From positions 32,449,852 to 32,513,851 of the forward strand of contig NC_052509.1 in assembly GCF_014356525.2 (NCBI RefSeq): a DNA stretch of 64,000 nucleotides, given 5' to 3'. Shown one piece after another: positions 10,733-22,271 of the stretch (positions are counted from its first letter, which is position 1; each line of letters begins with the position of its first letter). A program made the position numbers and the translations under genes. Source of the DNA: Nilaparvata lugens (lineage: Eukaryota > Arthropoda > Insecta > Hemiptera > Delphacidae). The notes under the pieces were generated by a model, which worked only from the letters and a program-made list of their open reading frames with translations, had not been told where the DNA came from and did no database searches.

Positions 10733-12155
10733 TCTATCCGATTATTGAGACTCAGTACAATACTCTCAGTAACACTTCTCATAATACCAATAATAATAAC
10801 TTGAATAATAACAGAAACTAGTGCTATTTATTCTTTGTTATGATTGAAGCGGATATTCAATTTGACAAGATGATTCTGCCTTGCAGGCCTTATCCAACTA
10901 TTGATAATTGGCTTCTTGATAAGCCGATCTCCTGGTGACAAATTATTTTGTCGGAGAAGGCTTAGTTGTTATAATTGTGCTAGACCCTGAGGTCTGCGGG
11001 CTTGAATCGTATCAATAAAGTGATCCTAATTCTAGTGGTTTGAGGGTCTTGGAAATAAAAACATAGATATGCGGTTGACTGACTGCTCTCATAATAATGG
11101 AAATAATATAGAAAATATTATAAAATACATCTTTACATGGATAATCGAATAATCAATCTGTCTTTAAGAGACCAACACAACATGTCTTTAAGAGATCAAA
11201 TACTCATGTCTTTCAAGAGACCAAATACTCATGTCTTTAAGATACCAAATATACGGGGGCACATCTGATATTGCAGTGGGGGGTATCAAGTACTTATCTA
11301 AGATCTGTCGTACTCGTAGTCCGGTGTCCGAAGGGTGATGGATGATGATGAAGGGTGATGGCCTCCAGGCAACGGGCTAGTGGCGTCAGATCAAAGATCG
11401 TCTTTCAGCCCCGCACGGCAAGGTCAGATGTCCGATATCACCAGCCATCTCGGTCGGCGAATTCGTGAGCCCTCGTTCGACAGCAAGGCATATTTACAGC
11501 TCGATCCTCGAATGAGTATTCAAGAATACACACACAAAAAGAACCCAAATGGGTTTTCGACTGTGACTAATTCATAGCCTACAATAATAATAAGGTGCAG
11601 CAGTCAACCGCTCTGAATTAAATAAAATACTTCATAAATAAGTTGTTGAAGAAAAGATAAGCGATTAAAAACTGATGGAATACATGATTCCCAATTATAT
11701 AATTTAAGTCTCCAGGAGAGAACGAAAAACAAGATGAGTATGTCATGATTCAATCAGACAAAGATATAATCTAGCTCAAAAACATGTCTGTACTCCACAG
11801 AATCTAAAAGCGGTCTCCTGTTCAGGTCTCCAAGTCAACCGAATCAGGCTCAAAAAATAGGTATCTGGGCTAGCAATATTATACATTAAAAATACCAAAT
11901 TACAAAGGACGTGGTGGGGACGACAATAATTCCCCTCAATAGAACAAGAAAGGAATAAAACTAACAAGGACAGAATACAGGAAAATTCCTCAGTCGAAGT
12001 AGAAGACTCAGCAATAGAATGGACGTTCAACTGATTCTTTATGATGATTTTGCACCTACAACAATTCTACGTACTCAAGGAGAACGTTGGAGAACAATAG
12101 AGGAAATATTAGAATATAATTACGTAATGTGCTGAATTACATCATGAAACTACTC
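10733..12155. other. Non-coding gap between LINE-A ORF1 and ORF2
   Basis: 1.4 kb separates the ORF1 stop from the recognisable ORF2 start, far more than is usual in this LINE type. No transposase or other protein is visible. 11,155-11,250 has about four units of TCTTTAAGAGACCAAATACT-like sequence. A less AT-rich patch lies at 11,290-11,480. It may be an unrecognised insertion into LINE-A. Confidence 0.45.
11155..11250 (+). repeat. Short tandem repeat, about 28-bp unit x 3-4
   Basis: Units read CATGTCTTTAAGAGA(C/T)CAAA followed by TACT or CACAA, and they decay towards the 3' side. Confidence 0.7.
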
Positions 12156-12377
12156 CGATAACGTGAGAATCGCAAGTCAATCCAGCACTCTAATGAGATT
12201 TTATCTTGGAAAAGTTATAATTTTGAAAAAAATAATAAATTTCGACACATTGATAATGATCATTATAATAATTCTCATTCAATTCCTTTGTCGTTTGGAT
12301 TTAAAATGATCTATCTCAATATAAGATCAGTGAGAAAACATTTTGATGAACTGACACTAGCTATCCGTCATGCAAAT
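12156..12377 (+). pseudogene. LINE-A ORF2, start of the endonuclease domain
   Basis: The frame contains MIYLNIRSVRKHFDELTLAI from 12,306, the typical opening of the apurinic-like endonuclease of CR1/Jockey LINEs. It is open upstream to about 12,156. It stops abruptly at the AAAT target duplication (12,374-12,377), where the BEL/Pao element begins. The same N-terminus continues without interruption into the next endonuclease segment in the copy at 31,373-31,839, which proves the join. Confidence 0.85.
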
Positions 12378-14703
12378 TGATAATAAAAAATACTGATAGC
12401 TTGAAGTGTGGTAAGTACGCCAATAAAAGACAAAATGAGTCAACAAGATGATATTTAATAATAATAAAATAATAGGCAGATGGCCACATACAAAAACAAG
12501 TGTAAGTAGATTGAATCGAATAAAATCTTGGGACAATTACAAAATGTAATAAAAAACGTTAGAGAAATACAAAATTTTAATGAAATTAGGTCAATGACAT
12601 TAATGACCATTGAAGCCTGACAATAATCGAAAAGGTATTATTAATGATACCTGAATTGAGAATATAAATTGAGTGCTACAATGAAAAAGTTACTGCTGAA
12701 AAATTCAATCTTAATGATTTTTAAAAAGGAATAGTAATAAATGATAATAAGCTGTAGATAGTGCTCGATAAATAGAAATGGTTAAATGTTGATTAATACT
12801 AACAAAAATAATCTTAGAATGATTGGATGTTTCGGTCGACAATAGCACAGCTAAGTAAGTTCAAAAAATGAAATTGCCTTGGTCAGCATTAACACAAGTA
12901 AGTTCAAAGGTCAATGTCATATACATTGAAATAGTTGCTAATATAGAATACATTAATATAGGCGGCATAGGCCTTCAGTAAGTCAAATGTCAAGTTAGAC
13001 ATCAATTGAACAACTCAAATATGGGAATATGCTTGCAAGCCAAGCGTAGCTATCAATACAGTGAAATAATCGTTAATATAGAATACATTAATATAAGCGG
13101 AATAGGCCTTCAATGAATTAAATGTCAAGTTAGAGATCAATTGAACAACTCAAATATGGGAATATGCTTGCAAGCCAAGTGTAGTTATCAATACAGTGAA
13201 ATAATTGTTAATATAGAATACATTAATATAAGCGGCATAGGCCTTCAATGAATTTAATGCCAAGTTAGACATTAATAGAACAACTCAAATATGAGAATAT
13301 GCTTGCAAGCAAGTGTAGCTATCAATACAGGCGACATAGGCCTTCAATGAATTAAATGTCAAGATAGACATCAATTGAACAACTCAAATGTGGGGATACG
13401 CTTGCAAGCCAAGGGTAGCTATCAAATACAGGCGACATAGGCCTTCAATGAATTAAATGTCAAGATAGACATCAATTGAACAACTCAAATATGGGAATAT
13501 GCTTGCAAGCCAAGTGTAGCTATCAATACAGGCGACATAGGCCTTCAATGAATTAAATGTCAAAATAGACATCAATTGAACAACTCTAATATGAGGATAC
13601 GCTTGCAAGCCAAGGGTAGCTATCAAATACAGGCGACATAGGCCTTCAATGAATTAAATGTCAAGATAGACATCAATTGAACAACTCAAATATGGGGATA
13701 CGCTTGCAAGCCAAGGGTAGCTATCAAATACAGTGAATGAAGTACATATTATAACATTGATGTTATGTAGGCCAGTGCTCTCAATGAGACATGCACAATG
13801 AGACATGCACATATTGAATTCATGAAGATAGGCTCAATTGCCAAAAGTATGGACAATTAAATGTTTTTAATTGCCGAAAAGGTTGAATGATAGCTACAAA
13901 AATTGTATGAATGCACATAAAACTGTTTGAATTAGAAATAGAGAACGTGGTCCAGTGTCGACACGATGTAGTATTTTCAGTAACAGTTATGTAATACATG
14001 CGTAAATAAAAGTTGATTGAAACGATTTACGTAACCTGAATAAAATTTTGAAGAAGAGATGCAGCCAGGCAGACAGGCAAGGAATCCACGGTACCCAAAG
14101 AACAGGACATCAGCAAGCGACGATGTGATCTGCCATGCGATGACAAGAAGGGAAGCGTCCAACAGTAGGCGAATCCCCCAGTGGAAATGTGAGCAGGAAC
14201 ATGTAGAATTCAAAATGAATAATCCGAATTTCAAGTTGTGGAATTTTTAGATTGATTTCAAAACGGTAGAGATGATGAACTTGAAAGTTTGAGTTTCAAG
14301 AGGCGAAACCAATTATTGTTAGAAGAATGGCGATAGACGCCCACACGAGGTTGTGATCTTGACAAAGTTTATCAGCGTAAATAAGTGAAGAAATCGATGA
14401 ATAATTGAATTACAATTGAAGAATAGAATAAACAAATTAATTTGAAAGAATAATTCACTTTTTAAAAACGTTCCGTAGATCAGATGAATATGGATGAAAA
14501 GTTTAGACCGGGAGTGAAATGCACTCTCCGACTATACTTGATCAAAAGACAAGGAAACAGCTAATGCACGGCTGAAAAAGGGACATGCCGGATATGTTTG
14601 AAATGTACGTAAAACGTTTTCAAACGTTTTATGGAAAAGTGGCAAATATCTAGAAAGTAAGATGCCTAAAGACAAAATAAATTCCAAAAAATTGAATAAT
14701 AAA
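12378..14703 (-). repeat. BEL/Pao 3' LTR
   Basis: This is homologous to 22,272-24,590. It contains a seven-unit tandem array (12,960-13,735). Compared with the 5' LTR it lacks the first ~190 bp (the counterpart of 24,590-24,777) and instead joins directly to the region after the integrase stop. Short frames in it (for example 13,977-14,234 and 14,532-14,744) are chance frames seen in all LTR copies. Confidence 0.85.
12960..13735 (-). repeat. Tandem array inside the LTR, 7 units
   Basis: Units begin at AGGCCTTCA near 12,969, 13,104, 13,239, 13,337, 13,439, 13,539 and 13,639. The first units are about 135 bp and carry an extra AATATAGAATACATTAATAT segment. The others are about 101 bp and carry CTTGCAAGCCAAG. 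The same layout recurs in the other two LTR copies, so the array is part of the LTR. Confidence 0.92.
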
Positions 14704-14749
14704 AACAATAAAACCTGAAAATACGAAATGAACCATAAGAGCAAGGGGA

Positions 14750-15839
14750 TTAACTAGAATCCTCATCAATGGGAAGAGGTGCTAAACTCGAAATAGCTCT
14801 CTTAAAAGTGCCGGAGGGAGTGAGAACAGTGACAACTCGAACCTTGTCGTCCTTACTGGGATGAACTTCAGTAATGCGCGCCAGTTTCCAAGTGGACTGC
14901 ATGGAACCAGGAACCTTCAAGATGACAACCGTACCGACCTTCAAATTTTCACAATTGTTCAGCCATTTGCCTTTTTTCCGAAGAGTGGTTAAATATTCAC
15001 GAGACCACCTATCCCAAAGCTCCTGGATAGAAACAGCAAGTTGATACCAACGTGAACGATGATCAATGTGTTTGGTGTTGGGCGGTAAGAAGGGTAATGA
15101 CGTAAGTGGACGTCCAATCAAAAAATGACCTGGAGACAAGTAGGCAAGATCATGCGGATCTTCCAACAAGGGAACAAGAGGGCGCGAATTCAAGATGGCT
15201 TCGACCTGAGCAGCAAGAGTACAGGTTTCTTCAAAGTTAAATACCTTGCTGAATGTAACTACACGGAATATGCGTTTGAAGTTTTTTACCGCAGAGTCCA
15301 CCGAAGTGCGGAGCCCGAGGGGGAATGAAGTGCCATTGGATGTTGAGCACAGACATAGTGTCATGAATATCTGATTTGAGACGATCAGAGGCCAAAAATT
15401 CGTGGAGCTCACGTAGCTCATTGTTGGCACCAACGAAAGTTGTGGCGTTGTCCAAAAAAATGGAATGTGGAATGCCATGACGAGCAGAAAACCGAATCAG
15501 AGCGGCAATAAATGCCTTGGAAGTAAGTTCCGAGACAGTTTCAATATGAACGGCACGAGTTACCATACACACAAACAGCGACAAGTATGCTTTAGAAAAA
15601 GTACGAGATTTGGGGCTGCCTACACAAATGGAAATAGGACCGGCGTAATCCAAACCACAATTGTGAAAGGGAAAATTAGCCTGAACGCGGGCCGCTGGTA
15701 AACTACCCATGATTTGCTCAGAACAAAGAGCCGAAAAGCAAAAAAACACATTATGCAATGCCACAATACACTTTTGATGGTGCGACGGGTGGAGGGATAC
15801 CAAAATCGTTGTCCTGCACTGGCCATGGTGGCCTGCACA
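14750..15839 (-). pseudogene. BEL/Pao integrase core and C-terminal domain
   Basis: Read from 15,839 downwards: a VQATMASAGQRFW segment after the zinc-binding domain, the core with GLDYAGPI (first Asp) and FLDNATTFVGANNELR (second Asp), PPRAPHFGGL, then LNSRPL and a DUF5641-like tail with WNNCEN-type and VVILKVPG motifs. It ends at the stop by 14,750. The frame changes near 15,700-15,800 and again near 15,300. At the second point a small deletion after FGGL removes the region where the catalytic Glu of the DDE triad normally sits. Integration activity is therefore lost. The gene is separated from its N-terminal part (18,888-19,060) by LINE-B. Confidence 0.88.
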
Positions 15840-15872
15840 CCAGAATAATAAATAATAATAATAAATAATAAA

Positions 15873-16144
15873 TAGATTTTATTGTCGTAGACCAATATAG
15901 GTAATTGACAAAGTCATAGTAATACAATATTACAAAATAATAGAGTCAAAGCAATAGTTTAAAGTCACAAAGTATAATAAATTACATCAAGTAGAATCGA
16001 AGAACTCTGTCAAACAATAGAAAGGTCTTAAAACCAGCCACTCAAAAAGTAATTTTTTAAAAATAACAATATTTTCACAACATTTCATATCCAATGGCAA
16101 CTTATTGTACATTCTCAAGCCTATGCTGTCATAGTGTTTCATGC
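15873..16144 (-). other. LINE-B 3' untranslated region
   Basis: This is AT-rich sequence between the ORF2 end and the repeat tail of LINE-B. It contains no separate gene. Confidence 0.7.
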
Positions 16145-18780
16145 TTATGACAAGACGTTGATATGGAATATCAATGAGGTCTTTTTCCTGGTGTTATAAG
16201 CATGAATATTGGATCTTTTATTCAAGCTATGGAGATTCTTTCTAGTGTGCATGATTACTTGAAATATATAGAGGTTTATGACAGTCAATATTTTTGTTTT
16301 TTTGAAAAGAGGTCGACAGTGATCTAGATACCCTGCACTGGTCAATATTCTAATAGCCTTTTTCTGCAAAAGCAAGACCTTATTGATGTGACAGCTGTTT
16401 CCATATACTAAAATTCCGTATGAAATTATGCTTTGGAAAAAAGCAAAATATGAGTTTCTGAGGTATTTTTCCGGTACAAGATTCTTCAACTGCCTTAACA
16501 GATAAATAACCCTAGATAACCTAGCAGAAACGAAATTTATGTGGGGTTCCCAGGTCAACCTGTAATCAAACATTAAGCCCAAAAACTTTAAACTATTGTT
16601 ATTGTTGTGTGTATAGTCCCTGAGACCAAATGTCATAAGCTGAGTTTTATCCTCGTTAGTTTAAAGCCATTCGCTGTGAACCACTTGGAAGCCTCCGCCA
16701 AGGTATCGGCTGTCATGTTATGTAAAGTGTGTACATCTGAATGAGAATTAAGAAAAGTGGTGTCATCAGCATACAACACAGTCTTGCTGTTGATTGTGAG
16801 AGGAAGATCATTTATCATCAATACAAAGAGGAGTGGTCCCAATATTGATCCTTGGGGGACACCGTACTTTACTTTAGCAAGATCGGATCTCTCATTTCCT
16901 ACACAAACAACTTGCTGGCGATCGCCAAGGTACGATCTAAAAAGACTAAGGCTCCTTCCACTGACTCCATAATAAGCTAATTTTTCAAGCAAAATATCAT
17001 GATTCACGCAGTCAAATGCCTTGCTCAGGTCACAGAAGGCAGCCTGAGCAAAGCACCTGTTTTCAAAAGACTCAATTACAAATTTTATTAGTGCATCAAA
17101 GGCGTCAGAAGTGGATCTTCCCTTCACAAAACCAAATTGATGCTCAGACAGTACCCCAAGATTTACTAAGTATTCATACACCTGTATATACATGACAATC
17201 TCTAGAACCTTGGAGAAGACAGGTACTATTTGGATGGGTCTATAACTGGAAGGTTCCTCTCTTGAGCCCTTCTTATGAACGGGAACAACTTTGGAGACTT
17301 TTAATACATCGGGGAAAACACCCTGTGTAATACACCTGTTTATACAAATGGTCAGTACTGGCACTACAGAGTGAGCAATAGTTTTGAGAAGACAGCTTGA
17401 TAGACCATAGAAATCTTCACTCTTCGAAACTTTAAGATTATGAACCACTTTAAAAATCGTCTCTTGACTCACCTCATGAAAAAAGAATAAGCTATTTTGC
17501 ACTTTATTTACATTATCATTGAGCAAGGCACTGGCTGTAATTGATGGCTTGTCTATCTTCTCGTGCACATCATCTACTGACTGAATGAAATAATTATTAA
17601 GTTTGTTTGGTTCAGGAGTAGATAAGTTTACAACATTCTTGTTGAAGGATAAAGATTTGATAATTTGCCATGCTTTCTTACATTTGTTATTAGAAGATTC
17701 AATGATTGATGCAACAGAATCCCTCTTGGCTTCATCCAATGAATTTCTGTACAGTGCTCTGCATCTAAGATAAAGTGTTTTCGAATGTTCGGTTTTTTGT
17801 TTTTTGAAGTTTTCATGTAAGAGAGTGAGCAGAATCTTAATCTTACTAAGTTCAGGTGTGTACCAGTCAGCCTTACATTTGAAATTCTTTCTATTATTAA
17901 CTTGGGAAACTTTTTTCTACAGGTCTTTCTAGGGATATTTAGATTGAAATAATATAAAACTGTATTGAGGAAGGATTCGAATATATCACTTGCATCTGAC
18001 TTTTCCATGACAGCACTCCAATTCACCAAATTCAGAGACCGATTAAATTGTAGTAATTATCTTTAGTAACAGGTCTTGAAGTAATAGTGACAAAATCGTT
18101 AGAACTAGACTCAACAGAACCACAGGGCACACATATCGTGACACAATCATGATCAGAGTAGGAAAATCCTATAACACTTGAATTTGTCATATCAGGTTGA
18201 ACGTTTGAAATAATATTATCGAGACAGGCTTGGTCTCTAGTGGGCAGAGTATTGAAAATATGATGATTAAATTGTCTCAATAGATTTTTCAAATTATTGG
18301 AATGACAGGTTTCCTGATTGACATCAAAGGCAGAATTAAGATCTCCACCAAGAACAATAGTATGGACATTAAAGCATCGTCTAGACAAAAATAGAAGCAA
18401 TTCCTCCAATTTGGCTAAAAATACTTTTGGGTCTCCACAAGGAGATCTGTACAATGATACGATAATGAGTTTCCTGGCTCCGATAATAGTACAGGTGGCC
18501 TCAAACTCACGTTCAATACATAGAAAATTCAGACTCAATTCTTGACTTTGAGAGTAAAGATTCTTACTGGCAAATATTGCAACTCCGCCATTTTTGTGTA
18601 ATAATCTACAGTAACTACTTGTTGCAATACAAACATCCATTTTACTATATACGATTTCATCAGTAAGCAACCAATGTTCACTTATACCTATAATATCAAT
18701 ATCTTCATTAATTACAAAGTCATTGAGAACATTTAATTTACCTCTCAATCCTTGAACATTTAGATAGGCAATTCTTGTGC
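16145..18780 (-). pseudogene. LINE-B ORF2: endonuclease and reverse transcriptase
   Basis: From 18,780: the endonuclease (NVQGLRGKLNVLNDF, GISEHWLL, YRSPCGDP, GGDLNSAF, SYSDHDCV). Near 18,030 a frameshift leads into a linker, with more shifts near 17,880-17,740. The reverse transcriptase spans 17,739-16,633 with YRPIQIVPVFSKVLE, FCDLSKAFDCVNH (motif A), GVPQGSILGPLLF (motif B) and LYADDTTFL (motif C). The connection and C-terminal region continue at 16,636-16,145 after another shift. All catalytic motifs are visible, but at least four frameshifts make it non-functional. Family order and motif wording fit the CR1/Jockey group. Confidence 0.9.
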
Positions 18781-18887
18781 AAGGAATTGTATGTTTTAAT
18801 GAGTCTAATCTACACCTATTTGAACTTGTATTGTTGAGTTTAAACGACTGTGCACAATGTTAGTATCTTCCACAGAGTCTGTTATAG

Positions 18888-19060
18888 CCAGCATGACTTA
18901 GACGACGATGGTGAGCAACAATCAATGCACGGGTGAATTTGTGATTGCTAGGCAACAATATTTGATGTTTATAATCAAAGGAAGCATTTGCATTCTGCAA
19001 ACGTCCACCAACTCTGAGCAGTGAATCTGAGTGAATGAATGGTGACAAGGCTTAATAGAG
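18888..19060 (-). pseudogene. BEL/Pao integrase zinc-binding domain
   Basis: The frame contains SLLRVGGRLQNANASFDYKH, then ILLPSNHKFTRALIVAHHRR and LSHAG, the H2C2-like start of BEL/Pao integrase. It is cut at SHAG by LINE-B. A frameshift near 19,060 separates it from the upstream linker. The following residues (YNRLCGRY) come from LINE-B, not from integrase. Confidence 0.88.
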
Positions 19061-19931
19061 CTAGACTTTAATTAGGCAATAGCTCCTGATTTTGATGCAA
19101 TGCTTTAAGTTCAGCAGAGAAAGCTTCTTCTTGAATGGATTTGAAGATACAATTTTCAGCTTCTAAAATTTCAGAGACAGCTAATTGACCAAAGCGCGGA
19201 GCGACTGAATTTTGTTTCCTACAATTATGAATGAACCGTAGAACATACACCGTTGTACGAACAATTTTGTGATAGGTGGAGCAACTATTAATTATGCCTG
19301 AGATAACATCATTATGAGAAGAAGTAGTAGCTGATACCTGAACTGATTGAGAACTGATTTCCTGAACTGATACCTGAACTGATTTCTCTAACTGATGAGA
19401 GACAACATTTGAAGTTAGAAAATTCGACATGACCCTATGGGGAGCGGCCACAGGCGAAGCAGGGAGGCACGAACGAGGTGCTGCAATAGGACGAATAGTT
19501 TTACAAGAACCAAATATGACCCAACCTAGACTGGTTTTCTGAAGAATAGGAGCGTTTTGAGCCAGATATAATTTACCAGGCTGGAGTATAGATGCGAATA
19601 TGCCAGCACCGAGTAACAAATCTACAGGCTTAGGCTGATCAAACAATGGATCCGCTAATTTAAGTTCAACGGGAATTGAAATTTTGGAAAGATCGATGTT
19701 CACACTAGGAACATTAGATGATATGCTATCAACTACAATACAATTTTCTTCAACCGACCACAAACGATCAGATGAAGACAAGCAAGCTGAATGAGAAATA
19801 GATGATTTGGTCTTATTCTCACCTACACTATGAATCAAAGTGTCCGAATACAAAGTAACAAGTGACAATTTTTTAGCCAACCTAGTTGACATCAAATTAC
19901 AATCAGAACAAGAATCCAAAAGCGCAGTTGC
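19061..19931 (-). pseudogene. BEL/Pao protease fused to the post-RNase-H linker
   Basis: Read from 19,931: DUF1758-type aspartic protease with LLDSCSDCNLMSTRLAKKL where the family has a DSG active site (here DSC), then LLLGAGIFASIL and SLGWVIFGS. Directly after HQLEKSVQVSVQ the protein continues with YHKIVRTTVYVLRFIHNCRK, which in BEL/Pao elements lies after RNase H. The RT and RNase H, normally several hundred residues, are missing. The junction (19,335-19,400) consists of repeated CTGAACTGAT-like units. A stop separates it from Gag at 19,932 in the same frame, and a stop and shift end it at 19,068. Confidence 0.85.
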
Positions 19932-21296
19932 TTAAATAAATTCCCCACTAGAAGATTGAACAAAAACTTCGGCAGTAGGTAACAAAGCGACAGTTGATTG
20001 CTGTTGCAAACACAGTGACGAAGTGGAGCTCATTGTGACATGAGAGTTCTTCTGAGGCTGTTCTGCATGAGAAACAGCTTGTTTAGTTGTTTCCACATTC
20101 TGAACCATGACGGAATTCAAGACAGCATTCTTACCCTTGGAGGGAGCAAAAGATTGAGAATGAATAACATTTGAAGTTACCTTATACTTAGGAGTGTCTC
20201 GCGATTGAGGATACGACCTATGAAGAACAGTGTGGTGACTCTTGCCACAAAGTGTACACGATTTGTCCGGGCAAATATGATTGGGTGTGAAAGGCTTGAT
20301 GCAATTATAACATAACCTTTTGTCACGGACAGCATTTCAACGATCAGTAACCTGCAACTTCAATAATTCATTACAACGATTTGGAAAATGACCAACAGAA
20401 TTACAAAAACTACAAGGTGACATAGAAGAGGTAGTAACCTGCATTCTAGATTGAACATTCGATTGATTTTGATTGAACTTCGGCTTGCTATGAGCACCAA
20501 CCGAGTTGGATGTACCTTGCTGTACATTTCCTTGATGATGGTTAGCTGAGCTTGAAGCAACAGCTTCCATGATTTTGCATTGTGATTCCAAAAAATTCCA
20601 AAATTTATCAATGGTGGGAATGTTGTGTATACCAACACTCTTTTCCCATTCTCGAACAGTAGCAGTATCCAACTGCAACAACATTTTGTGCATGTACAAT
20701 AAGTCCTTGATTTGGACTCCAAGTTGAAGCGCTTCGAGCGCGGTAATGTGGGACTTGCAAAAGTCAATGAATGCCCGTAATGATTGCGGACAGTAACGTT
20801 TTATGGTAGGAGGAGATTCAATTGCTGTGACGTGCCTGGCAGCAATTAATCTCCTATTGTCATACCTCTCCCTTAAGAGGTTCCATGCAAGCTGAAAACC
20901 ATTTTCGTCAGCTTCAATGTGTTCCACTCTAGCAAGAGCTTTACCACTGAGTGATTGACGAAGATAGAAAAATTTCAATGAGTCATTAATATTATCCTGA
21001 TTACCAATAATATTGGTAAAGGCACTTGAAAATGCTTGCCATTTTGAAAGCTCCCCATTGAAGCGTGGAAGCGGAATCTGAGGCAACTGAAAATTTGCCA
21101 AATGTGAGTTTTGAGTTGTTGGCCGCTGGGAAGCACCAGCAGTGGCCTCATTGTTGCGTTGTCTGCTTTCAAAGGCAGTTAATGCAGCGTTTGCCTTAGA
21201 GGCAATGGAGATGAACTTATTAAGTATTTCAAAATGAGTTATAGTATCTTGTAAGTATAAGTTTAAGTATCTTGTGCTTGCAACTATGCATTCCAT
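19932..21296 (-). pseudogene. BEL/Pao Gag (DUF1759) with two zinc knuckles
   Basis: The main segment (21,296-20,337) carries the DUF1759 hallmark LPRFNGELSKWQAFSSAF, YLRQSLSGKAL and WNLLRERYDN, then the CSFCNSVGHFPNRC knuckle. A TGA at 20,337 replaces a Trp codon. The same frame then continues with CYNCIKPFTPNHIC and CTLCGKSHHTVLH knuckles to 19,932. Gag forms the particle and binds RNA. One nonsense change, and the frameshift to the N-terminal piece at 21,284-21,505, inactivate it. Confidence 0.88.
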
Positions 21297-21505
21297 AACT
21301 GTTCATGAATCTTATCATACTTAATTCTGAGTGAACCTAGTTCGTTTTTGACAGTCAACAATTGATAATAAATGGCTTCAGTGTCCACAACATAATCGTT
21401 ATAGTTGGTTATGAACCAATCTATTTCCTGGTGTAAATTGTCTCTTGCATTGAAAAGAGCAGAAGGCTCAGGAAGTGAATCTTCCTCATGATCGGACATG
21501 CTCAA
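21284..21505 (-). pseudogene. BEL/Pao Gag N-terminal segment
   Basis: The frame (MSMSDHEEDSLPEPSALF...) is acidic, then helical, as at the start of BEL/Pao Gag. It lies one frame away from the rest of Gag and overlaps it by 13 bases, so a single indel near 21,290 separates them. Confidence 0.7.
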
Positions 21506-22271
21506 AAACTAACAGAAAAACCTGAGTGAATGGAACGATACTGCACTGTAGCAATGCGATTGCTGCACCAATAAGCAACTTTGGGCGCTGGTCCAGTACA
21601 CAGAGAGGCATGCCTGTGCGTTTGAGGCAAGTTGTATCAAGCTTGCTGTGCGGCAAGTCAAGTAGCGAGCTCGCAAGGCGGTGTAGTTTGCCGTGTGTTG
21701 TTTTCTCAATGCGCAATAGCCGTCTGTGACCAGTTCAGTGCGGTTCAGTCTCTCAGGGTACAAGATAGTTGATAGCTGGTGCATATATGTCGCAGCGTGC
21801 TTTGAGTTGCAGCCAGTACTGAAAATTTGAAACAAGTGTGTGAATGCTTAATATTAAACAATACAAACATACAAAGGTGCAATGGAATAAAATATACTCT
21901 AGTGTGGGACCTAATCATTGGCGTCAAGCTAGACTATTAGGCATACGGTAACTGAAACCCTAAGGTTCAATGGACCAAGAAATGGGTAATAAAAATTAAC
22001 AATTATCCTAGGTAAACACTGGATCAAAAATGAACGGGCTGGAGGACCAATTTTTGTCCAATTTTATGACAGTTGGTCCAATTAACAATTATCCTAGGTA
22101 AACACTGGATCAAAAATGAATGGGCTGGAGGACCAATTTTTATCCTAGGTAAACACTGGATCAAAAATGAACGGCCTGGAGGAACAATTTTTATGACAGA
22201 ATCCAAAGTTAGGGCAGTGGACTGTGAATGATAGTTGGTATTAATACCTACAAATAAATCTCTGAATTCTG
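21506..22271 (-). other. BEL/Pao 5' leader with a small tandem array
   Basis: Non-coding region between the 5' LTR and Gag. 21,990-22,195 holds three partial units of TCCTAGGTAAACACTGGATC followed by AAAAATGAACGGGCTGGAGG and ACCAATTTTT. No clear tRNA primer-binding site was recognised next to the LTR boundary at 22,271. Confidence 0.65.

Larger units (their letters stand above)
15844..18887 (-). mobile_element. LINE-B, CR1/Jockey-like non-LTR retrotransposon nested in BEL/Pao
   Basis: On the - strand the insert starts at 18,887 and ends with an A/T-rich tail of AATAAT/TATTA repeats (15,844-15,872), preceded by an AATAAAA-like signal. It is flanked by CCAG at 15,840-15,843 and 18,888-18,891. 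It interrupts the integrase between SHAG and VQATM. ORF1 is missing, so the copy is 5'-truncated just ahead of the endonuclease, the usual result of incomplete target-primed reverse transcription. Confidence 0.87.

Noticed and set aside
12960..13735. CRISPR array or independent satellite
   Set aside because: The repeats are 101-135 bp with no short constant repeat and unique spacers, and they recur at the same place inside LTR copies.
13977..14744. Short LTR frames also seen at 23,345-23,739, 24,413-24,613, 34,077-34,849 and 35,144-35,386
   Set aside because: They lie in LTR non-coding or tandem-repeat sequence, have no domain, and are repeated only because the LTR is.
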